Source: Paraburkholderia ginsengiterrae
Lineage (GTDB): Bacteria; Pseudomonadota; Gammaproteobacteria; Burkholderiales; Burkholderiaceae
Direction: 5' to 3'
NCBI RefSeq assembly: GCF_001645125.1
Contig: NZ_LXKA01000110.1
Span: forward strand, 186,001 to 250,000
DNA length: 64,000 nt
The translations under genes and the position numbers were made by a program. This document shows, piece after piece, positions 55,066 to 64,000 of this stretch (position 1 is the first letter of the stretch; each line of letters begins with the position of its first letter). Under the pieces are notes generated by a model. The model saw only the letters and a program-made list of their open reading frames with translations, was not told the origin of the DNA and ran no database searches.

Positions 55066-55635
55066 AGGGAGTTGGCGGCGGCCGGACGCTGCGTCGTCGG
55101 AGAGGGGATGCGGGTCCGGTTGACGCCGGCCCGCCGGCTGCGGCCGGGCCGCTCCGGAGCGGACGCTCAGCTATTGATAAAACAGGTTTTCAATAGTTGT
55201 CGTCGTACTTGGAAGCGTGGCGACAAACGTCCTGCTTTGCTTGGTAGCACGCTGATCGTTATCTTTTCGGGTCACCCAGTGTCGTTCGCAGCAAGCAAGC
55301 ACCGACCGCGTAGAAACAGCTCAATCACTCGCCGGAACGACCGTTCTGCAGTCAAAGAGTCCTGTTGCTGGGACAGTCGCTCCCCGCGCACACTTGAGTT
55401 CAAGAAGCGTTATATTGAGTAAAGTCGGTTGCCTTCTCTCGCTCACGGCACGTCGCTTTGACTTCGAAGCTCGACCATCACATACGACATTTATAGATCG
55501 GGAATGCTAGCGTCGGTTGACGAACGATGACTTTTGAGCGAAGTTTCAGGCTGACGTTCGATGCGGATTCCGCGCGCTTCAGCATCTCCTCCACCCGAGA
55601 GACGTTTCGTACGGGTTCAAACAACTAAGAAAGCC
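55066..55635. other. 570-base gap after hsdS; GC-rich hairpins, no supported gene
   Basis: The first ~120 bases are very GC-rich with several self-complementary segments (for example GCTCCGGAGC near 55150), possibly terminating the hsd transcript. The rest, before the nucleotidase gene, shows nothing recognisable; a promoter for that gene is likely. Confidence 0.4.
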
Positions 55636-56574
55636 ATGGCTTACCCCATAGAACGCAAATTAGTCGTAGGTGTTGCCTCGAGCGCACTGTTTGATTTGAC
55701 TGAGTCAGACGAGATCTACCGATCCAAGGGAATAGACGAATATCGGGACCATCAAGAAAAACACATTGATGTGCCCCTCCCGAAAGGGGTCGCCTTTCCT
55801 TTCATCAAGCGTTTTCTCGGGATTAATCAAGTCTTTGCCAAACAGCTACCTGTTGAAGTAATTCTTTTGTCGCGGAATTCTCCGGAGACGGGCCTTCGCG
55901 TTTTTCGATCCATCTCACATTACGGACTCGACATCACGCGAGCAGCGTTTATGGCCGGGAGGTCGCCACATCAGTACATTCCGGCATTCAACGCGTCCCT
56001 TTTCCTCACCGCGAATGAAACGGACGTCCAAAGTGCCATCGATGCGAATTATCCTGCCGGCCTCGTCTTACCTTCGAAAGTCTACGATGACGAGCATGAC
56101 ATGGAGTTGCGCGTAGCATTTGACTTCGACGGAGTCATTGCCGATGACGAGGCGGAGTCGGTATACAAGAAGAACAATGACTTGACCGAATTTCAGGAAC
56201 ATGAACTCAAGAAGCGAACTGTCCCACACCAACCTGGACTGCTCGCAGATCTTTTCAGGAAGCTCGCTTTCCTCCAGAAACTCGAGGAGAAGAGGATGAA
56301 ACAGGAGCCAAGCTATCGAAAGCTTGTGCGAATCGCAATCGTCACCGCCCGCAACGCACCGGCGCATGAGCGCATGGTCACCACACTAAAAAGCTGGGGA
56401 GTTTCGCCGGATGAGTCGTTTTTTCTTGGCGGCATGGAGAAGGCCAGAATCCTAAATGTTCTGAAGCCGCACATGTACTTTGACGACCAACTCAGTCACT
56501 TGAAGTCGGCGGCCGGTGACATCCCCATGGTTCACATCCCATTTGGCATTGCGAATCGCGGACCTACCTTATAG
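55636..56574 (+). CDS. Cytosolic 5'-nucleotidase (cN-I family)
   Basis: Protein of 312 residues of the cN-I 5'-nucleotidase family, which dephosphorylates nucleoside monophosphates. The HAD-type core is visible: nucleophile motif VAFDFDGVIADDEAES (~158-173), a KEEK-like charged linker, IVTARNAPAHERMV (~238-251) and MYFDDQLSHL (~286-295). The N-terminal stretch (LPVEVILLSRNSPETGLRVF; ITRAAFMAGRSP) is also characteristic. Start at 55636. It is convergent with the next pair. In a defence setting it could deplete nucleotides or degrade a signal, but housekeeping salvage is equally possible. Confidence 0.82.
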   Translation: MAYPIERKLVVGVASSALFDLTESDEIYRSKGIDEYRDHQEKHIDVPLPKGVAFPFIKRFLGINQVFAKQLPVEVILLSRNSPETGLRVFRSISHYGLDITRAAFMAGRSPHQYIPAFNASLFLTANETDVQSAIDANYPAGLVLPSKVYDDEHDMELRVAFDFDGVIADDEAESVYKKNNDLTEFQEHELKKRTVPHQPGLLADLFRKLAFLQKLEEKRMKQEPSYRKLVRIAIVTARNAPAHERMVTTLKSWGVSPDESFFLGGMEKARILNVLKPHMYFDDQLSHLKSAAGDIPMVHIPFGIANRGPTL

Positions 56575-56695
56575 CACGCTGACGGAGGAACCTCACAGAA
56601 TACGTCGGCGTCCTGAATGCCAACCTATCGTCGATCAGCAAGCTATCAGTGATAGCTGGGAACGAATAAACAGAGCAGAGAGTGGATTCGATCCG

Positions 56696-57367
56696 TCAGA
56701 ATATGAGTAGCGATTTTCGAGCGCTCTCCAATTGTTCGAGTACTTCTTGCTTCTGCGCGATCCGGCGGTTATATGCCAAACCGAAGCCCCCTGTGGCCCC
56801 GATCACGCGTGGTCGCGCTCCAAATTGACTCCGAACAAGCGTGGTGGCAAGAACAGTGACTGCGAATGAAGATCTTAGCGCGGTGCGATGCAATATGCCG
56901 GATTGCATCTCGTATGTCTGGCCTTCCTCGTACACCGTCGCGGACGTCATCGTGAGCATTGCTGGGTCTCCGGTTGCGATCAGCGTGGATTGCTCCCGCG
57001 TATAGTCGACCTCGAATATCTTGCACATCCGACCTTTGCCTTGCTCAGAGAGGGTATAAATCTTGTTTTGTACTTTTCCCAAAAGAATCACACTCTTAAA
57101 TGAAAAGATATGGTCATGGATGGGCCAGTTGGGTTCCTGACGATAACGCATGTCCTGACCCCATACGTGAATTCTCAGGGATCTAGATGCGTCAATGTTC
57201 CACTTCACACACAAGAATCCAAGCGGGTGCTGTTGCACGGTAACGGCTGAATGGTCCTCACGATCGACGGCTTTTAACGCTCCAGACAAGAGGTCAGCAG
57301 CTGATCGGTTAAGCGCGTGACGTTCTCCGCAGGCGACTAGTTCGAATGCACTTTCAATTGCCAACAT
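56696..57367 (-). CDS. Cupin-like hypothetical protein
   Basis: Protein of 223 residues, mostly beta. WPIHDHIFSFKSVILLGKVQ (~85-105) and YEEGQTYEMQSGILHRTALR (~150-170) look like the two metal-binding cupin motifs (HxH and a later H). The upstream gene ends at about the start of this one (a TTG at 57379 overlaps its stop), so they form an operon. The ATG at 57367 with GAGGAAGAGG upstream was chosen. A substrate cannot be inferred. Confidence 0.6.
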   Translation of the reverse strand: MLAIESAFELVACGERHALNRSAADLLSGALKAVDREDHSAVTVQQHPLGFLCVKWNIDASRSLRIHVWGQDMRYRQEPNWPIHDHIFSFKSVILLGKVQNKIYTLSEQGKGRMCKIFEVDYTREQSTLIATGDPAMLTMTSATVYEEGQTYEMQSGILHRTALRSSFAVTVLATTLVRSQFGARPRVIGATGGFGLAYNRRIAQKQEVLEQLESARKSLLIF

Positions 57368-57375
57368 CCTCTTCC

Positions 57376-58398
57376 TCAATATGCGTGTGTTGGATTAGCT
57401 ATTCTCTTCGCGGCTAGAGAAAGCATACCCGGACGTGCCGTCAGATTTTTCAAATGTGGGAAGCCGTGCAGCAACCTCTCAATTGCCTCTTCGATCTCTG
57501 CAACGGGGTACGACGGCGCCGCAAGACGCAGGTTTTGTACTTTGCCCCTTTCACTGGCGAAATCAAGCACGGTCGCTTGGACCTGCTGCGCATCCGCCTC
57601 CTTATGGTACCAACCGTAGAAATGACCAGTTGACGAAAAGGCAACCGCCGAGTCCTCAGCCGACTCTTGTGTCAAAACTACTTCGGAGTCTGTCATATCA
57701 GCTCGAAGGGGTGTGAACGATCGACGCAGGTATACCGTAACCGTCATTGTCGATTGCAAGGATGACCAAGCCGCCAAGTAAATTGCTGCGGTAACTTTCG
57801 CCGCGATTTCATCCGCCGTTTCGCCTTTTGCCGGTTGCGCGCGTGGAACCCAGCGCGCCAGATTTATGTCGGCGACCTTCGAGTCAGTCTGGGCAACTCG
57901 CAACTTAAACGATGAATAACTCTCAACCGACTGCTCGTCCAAGGGATCCAATAGAAAGAGCTTGACAATTCGCGGATGGCCACTTATCCGAGCCGCGTCC
58001 ACAAGGACGGGTAGTACCGCAGCCGTTACGAACGTCGCAGTGTTCCCAAGAAACACATAGTTTCGGCTACGCCGAGCATTCTTTAGGAGACGTTCGGTGA
58101 TGGACTCGGGCGATACTTCAATCACTCTATCGCGAGGATCTATAAACGCCACGATCCACCGATAGGTTAGCGCTAATATCAAGGCCGCGAACGCGCCGGC
58201 GATCAGATTTTCCAAAACCGATCTAACTAACGTAAAGTTCTGCTTCCAAAAGGGGGAAATGGCTTTGTCATCAATGAGATTGGCGATCTGAAAATCGAGC
58301 ATATACAGCGCGATACCGATCAAGATCACTACTCCGACTGAAGCCGCGACCTGTCGTGAAGCGTGCGGCAAGTCGTCTGCCAGAAAGTCTTTGCTCAT
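57376..58398 (-). CDS. Two-TM membrane protein with cytoplasmic domain, unknown family
   Basis: Protein of 340 residues. Two transmembrane helices near 17-37 (VAASVGVVILIGIALYMLDF) and 58-83 (VLENLIAGAFAALILALTYRW) anchor a ~250-residue soluble domain starting with RNYVFLGNTATFVTAAVLPV and VKLFLLDPLDEQSVESY, which resembles effector domains that report on lipid or nucleotide signals; a family could not be named. Later GWYHKEADAQQVQAT is notable. It heads an operon with the cupin-like gene. Two-TM effectors are common in abortive-infection systems, so defence is a reasonable but untested guess. Confidence 0.6.
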   Translation of the reverse strand: MSKDFLADDLPHASRQVAASVGVVILIGIALYMLDFQIANLIDDKAISPFWKQNFTLVRSVLENLIAGAFAALILALTYRWIVAFIDPRDRVIEVSPESITERLLKNARRSRNYVFLGNTATFVTAAVLPVLVDAARISGHPRIVKLFLLDPLDEQSVESYSSFKLRVAQTDSKVADINLARWVPRAQPAKGETADEIAAKVTAAIYLAAWSSLQSTMTVTVYLRRSFTPLRADMTDSEVVLTQESAEDSAVAFSSTGHFYGWYHKEADAQQVQATVLDFASERGKVQNLRLAAPSYPVAEIEEAIERLLHGFPHLKNLTARPGMLSLAAKRIANPTHAY

Positions 58399-58725
58399 TT
58401 TTCCCGTTTAGCGTGGATTTGAATTTTCGGGATTGTAGAGCATCGACGCGTCCGCGCATCGTGCAGCGCAAAGCGACTTTACGGGCCTCGTGAAAGACGA
58501 TCACCTAAGGGCGGCCTGTCTCTACCAAATGAGAAACACGTTGCAACAAGGGGACGTTGTCGGTTCGAAGGCCATCACAACGCGCAGCTCAGAATTGTCA
58601 GCAGCAGCACCTCCCACGAAACAGCATATCCGGCAACCTTTGCCTCTCGATCAACGCTTTCCGCTGTTGTCGTGGTGACAGGCGTTGGCACGGAACGTTG
58701 ACCAAGTCGTCGCTGGCTGAGATGA

Positions 58726-58753
58726 CAAAGGGTCAGTCGAACCTGACCCTTTG
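58726..58753. terminator. Perfect 11-bp inverted repeat inside the right end
   Basis: CAAAGGGTCAG (58726-58736), loop TCGAAC, and exact complement (58743-58753). Without a clear T-run it may be a weak two-way terminator shielding the cargo from gyrB read-through. Its outer stem CAAAGGGT is the same as in the hairpin outside the left end. Confidence 0.5.
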
Positions 58754-58842
58754 CTTTGATAGGCGAAAAATCAAGGGCCAGGGCCCTATCGAAGGACGCG
58801 ACAGCAAACCGAGAAGAGCACTGACCCGTGCGTTATCCGGCC

Positions 58843-61441
<2,599 letters not shown>

Positions 61442-61452
61442 TCAAAACACCA

Positions 61453-61484
61453 TAAAAACGCCAAAGGGGCACTGCGCCCCTTGG
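61453..61484 (-). terminator. Rho-independent terminator after dnaN
   Basis: On the minus strand, a GC stem (AAGGGGC paired with GCCCCTTT, loop about five bases) is followed by GGCGTTTTT. It lies between dnaN and gyrB, suggesting that gyrB has its own promoter or depends on read-through. Confidence 0.75.
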
Positions 61485-61508
61485 TGTTGTTCTTAGGTTT
61501 TCGCCGCG

Positions 61509-62612
61509 TTAGATGCGCATCGGCATCACGACGTACTTGAATTCGTCGTTCTCGGGAATCGTGATCAACGCGCTGGAGCTGGCGTCGCCCAGGCTCACTT
61601 GCAACATGTCGACCTTCAGGTTCGCGAGCACGTCGAGCAGATACGTGACGTTGAACCCGATATCGACGCTGTCGCCGGTGTAAGCGATTTCCAGTTCTTC
61701 CTGCGCCTCTTCCTGATCGGCGTTGGTGGACATGATCTTCAGCTGGCCCGGCTCGATAATGCAGCGCACGCCCTTGAATTTGTCCGAGGTCAGAATCGCG
61801 GCACGTTGCAGCGAGCGCTGCAGTTCTTCACGGCCGATCACGAACTGATTCTTGTGCGACTTCGGAATCACGCGCTGGAAGTCGGGGAATTTGCCTTCCA
61901 CCAGCTTCGACACCAGTTCGACCTGGCCGAACGTGAACTTGACCTGCGTCTGCGCGATGTCGATCTTCAGCGTGTCATCGATATCTTCCAGCAGGCGCTG
62001 CAGTTCCAGAATCGTCTTGCGCGGAATGATCACTTCCTGACGCGAGAACGAGCCTTCAATCTTCATGGACGAAAACGCCAGACGGTGGCCGTCCGTCGCG
62101 ACCGCCATCAGCTGGTCGCCGTCCACCACCAGCAGCATGCCGTTCAGGTAGTAGCGGATGTCCTGCTGGGCCATCGAAAAATGGACCATGCCAAGCAGCT
62201 GGCGGAACGTCTTTTGCGGAACCACGAGGTTCGCGCCGTAGTCTTTGGCTTGCGCGACGGTCGGGAATTCGTCAGCGGCGAGGGTTTGCAGCGCAAAGCG
62301 GCTCTTGCCGGATTGCACGGTCAAACGCTTGTCGTTCAGCGTGAGCGTGACCTGCCCGTCGGGCATGGCGCGCAGAATGTCGAGGAGCTTTCTTGCTGCC
62401 ACCGTGGTCGCCACCGAATCGCCGCCCACGCCGAAATCCGCACGCGTGGTGATCTGCAATTCGAGGTCGGTCGACAGGAACGACACGTCCGGGCCGTTCT
62501 TGGTAATCAGCAAATTGGCGAGGATCGGCAACGTATGGCGGCGTTCGACGATGCCGCTCACAGTTTGCAGCGGCCTGAGGAGGTTATCGCGTTCGGTCTT
62601 GACCAGTTGCAT
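61509..62612 (-). CDS. dnaN: DNA polymerase III beta sliding clamp
   Basis: Ring-forming clamp of 367 residues. The start at 62612 (MQLVKTERDNLLRPLQTVSG) matches the conserved N-terminus; ERRHTLPILANLLI and the C-terminal DEFKYVVMPMRI are characteristic, and three similar domains are seen across the chain. It follows dnaA by 220 bases on the same strand. Confidence 0.98.
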   Translation of the reverse strand: MQLVKTERDNLLRPLQTVSGIVERRHTLPILANLLITKNGPDVSFLSTDLELQITTRADFGVGGDSVATTVAARKLLDILRAMPDGQVTLTLNDKRLTVQSGKSRFALQTLAADEFPTVAQAKDYGANLVVPQKTFRQLLGMVHFSMAQQDIRYYLNGMLLVVDGDQLMAVATDGHRLAFSSMKIEGSFSRQEVIIPRKTILELQRLLEDIDDTLKIDIAQTQVKFTFGQVELVSKLVEGKFPDFQRVIPKSHKNQFVIGREELQRSLQRAAILTSDKFKGVRCIIEPGQLKIMSTNADQEEAQEELEIAYTGDSVDIGFNVTYLLDVLANLKVDMLQVSLGDASSSALITIPENDEFKYVVMPMRI

Positions 62613-62832
62613 AGAGTTCCTTCGTTGATATAACGGCCTGCGCGCCTTGCCTGCCAAGCTTTCCGGCACGCAGCCGCGGCTCCCCGCCGGCGCCACGCAG
62701 CGCCTGTCACGGCGTGAAATCCGCCCGCGGCCGCCGGGCGGTTAAACCTGTATTGTGCCTGAAAACGGAACCGCCTCACTAAAATGGGGGCGAGTTCCGA
62801 AATAAACAGGTCGATTTTTTTGTCCGGGCCGC

Positions 62833-64000
62833 TTAGCCCTTCAAGGTCTGTTCCAGCACGTGCAATTCGTGGTTCAGTTGCGCGTCCTTGCTGCGCTCAT
62901 CCGCAATCTTGCGCACCGCGTGCAGCACCGTGGTGTGGTCGCGCCCGCCGAACAGCTCGCCGATCTCCGGCAAGCTCTTCTGGGTCAGCTCCTTCGCCAG
63001 ATACATAGCGATCTGCCGCGGCCGCGCAATGTTCGCCGGACGCTTCTTCGAATACATATCCGCGACCTTGATGCTGTAGAAGTCAGCCGTGGTCTTCTGG
63101 ATGTTTTCCACCGAAATCTGCCGGTTCTGTACCGTCAGCAGGTCTTTCAGCGCTTCTTTCGTCACTTCAATCGTGATTTCGCGGCCGTGGAACTTCGAGT
63201 ACGCGAGGATCTTGCGCAGCGCGCCTTCGAGTTCACGCACGTTCGAGCGCAAGTGCTTCGCGACGAAGAACGCGACGTCTTCATTCAGGCTCACGAACTC
63301 CGATTGCGCCTTGCGCATCAGAATCGCCACCCGCATTTCCAGCTCGGGCGGCTCGATCGCCACCGTCAGGCCGGAGTCGAAGCGCGAGATCAGGCGGTCG
63401 TCGATACCCGAAATTTCCTTCGGATACGTGTCGCTGGTGATGATCACCTGCGCCTTGTTCGCCACCAGCGCCTCGAACGCGTAGAAGAATTCCTCTTGTG
63501 TGCGCGACTTGCCTGAGAAAAATTGAATATCGTCGATCAGCAGCAGGTCGAGCGAGTGGTAATAGCGCTTGAAATCGTCGAACGCCTTGCGCTGGTACGC
63601 CTTCACCACGTCGGACACATACTGTTCCGCGTGAATGTAGCGAATCCGCGCGCCGGCCTTGTCCATCAGAAGCTGGTTGCCGATCGCGTGAATCAGGTGA
63701 GTCTTGCCCAGACCCACGCCGCCATACAGGAACAGTGGGTTGTACGAGATGCCCGGGTTGTCCGCGACCTGGATCGCCGCGGCGCGCGCCAGCTGGTTGG
63801 CCTTACCGGTCACGAAGTTGTCGAACGTCAGAACCGGGTTCAGCTTGGAGCGCTCGTACATCGAGTCGTTGTCGCCGCTACCCGCGGCGCCCGCGCCCTG
63901 GCCCGGACGCCACGTGCGGCGGGCCGCGGCGCGTTCGTTCGCGTCGAGGCTGGGGAGGTCGAGGTCGGCGGCATCGTCAGCGGCTGCGGCCGCTGCACGC
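62833..64000 (-). CDS. dnaA: Chromosomal replication initiator DnaA, 5' end outside window
   Basis: The frame stays open from the stop at 62833 to the window edge, covering domains II (alanine/proline-rich, partial), III and IV. Visible motifs: [20 protein letters not shown], Walker [17 protein letters not shown], Walker [13 protein letters not shown], and the DNA-binding helix-turn-helix ending [15 protein letters not shown]. It is the first gene of the dnaA-dnaN-gyrB order. The origin expected upstream of dnaA would lie outside the window. Confidence 0.97.
   Translation of the reverse strand, partial: RAAAAAADDAADLDLPSLDANERAAARRTWRPGQGAGAAGSGDNDSMYERSKLNPVLTFDNFVTGKANQLARAAAIQVADNPGISYNPLFLYGGVGLGKTHLIHAIGNQLLMDKAGARIRYIHAEQYVSDVVKAYQRKAFDDFKRYYHSLDLLLIDDIQFFSGKSRTQEEFFYAFEALVANKAQVIITSDTYPKEISGIDDRLISRFDSGLTVAIEPPELEMRVAILMRKAQSEFVSLNEDVAFFVAKHLRSNVRELEGALRKILAYSKFHGREITIEVTKEALKDLLTVQNRQISVENIQKTTADFYSIKVADMYSKKRPANIARPRQIAMYLAKELTQKSLPEIGELFGGRDHTTVLHAVRKIADERSKDAQLNHELHVLEQTLKG

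Overview
The window is high-GC chromosomal DNA of a Burkholderiaceae species, most likely Paraburkholderia/Burkholderia. The order dnaA-dnaN-gyrB at the right edge, the protein flavour of the eut/exaC genes, and an orphan vgrG cluster all point that way. The assignment rests on gene content only; no search was run.

Layout. (1) 1-10242 is ordinary chromosome: the 3' part of a CadA/ZntA-type metal ATPase, then a microcompartment-free ethanolamine module: an AraC/EutR-like regulator, acetaldehyde dehydrogenase exaC with a DUF779 protein, eutC, eutB and an ethanolamine permease, followed by an AraC/GyrI-like regulator. The pathway takes up ethanolamine, cleaves it to acetaldehyde and ammonia, and oxidises the aldehyde. 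(2) 10243-11340 is a mostly non-coding stretch with two perfect DnaA boxes and a short possible reverse-transcriptase N-terminal remnant. (3) 11347-58928 is a roughly 47.6-kb accessory island lying directly against the 3' end of gyrB. (4) 58922-64000 is gyrB, dnaN and the 3' part of dnaA, all on the minus strand.

The island. Its two ends carry arrays of a related motif (core GAATTCGTTAGACTG on the left, GGAATTCATGAGACTG on the right) in inverted orientation. The right array is compact and touches gyrB; the left is more spread out, as in Tn7. Inside, on the minus strand, is a Tn7-like transposition operon: tnsA, tnsB, tnsC and two tniQ genes. I infer that the whole island is, or descends from, a Tn7-like element that uses the gyrB 3' end as attachment site. 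From left to right the cargo is: a serine recombinase with two ParB-like partners and a zinc-ribbon protein; an opposing second serine recombinase whose C-terminus resembles the C-terminal parts of both ParB-like partners (apparent fusion); an orphan type VI secretion vgrG cluster ending in two tandem copies of a helper/Tox-REase-5 toxin/Imm52 immunity module; a SLOG-type protein; a decayed second RepB/ParB pair; two unknown genes; a bacterial ubiquitin-like conjugation operon (multiubiquitin protein, DUF6791-ThiF E1, DUF6527); a winged-helix/GHKL ATPase and STAS-like pair; a DEDDh exonuclease broken by one in-frame stop; a HEPN-like gene; the tns operon; an XRE regulator; a complete type I restriction-modification system; and a cN-I 5'-nucleotidase facing a two-gene operon (two-TM protein plus cupin-like protein).

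Most of the cargo looks like inter-bacterial competition and anti-phage defence. The candidates most worth following are the gyrB-linked Tn7-like ends, the recombinase-ParB fusion, the ubiquitin-like operon with its neighbouring ATPase/STAS pair, and the duplicated toxin/immunity modules with a truncated immunity gene at the junction.
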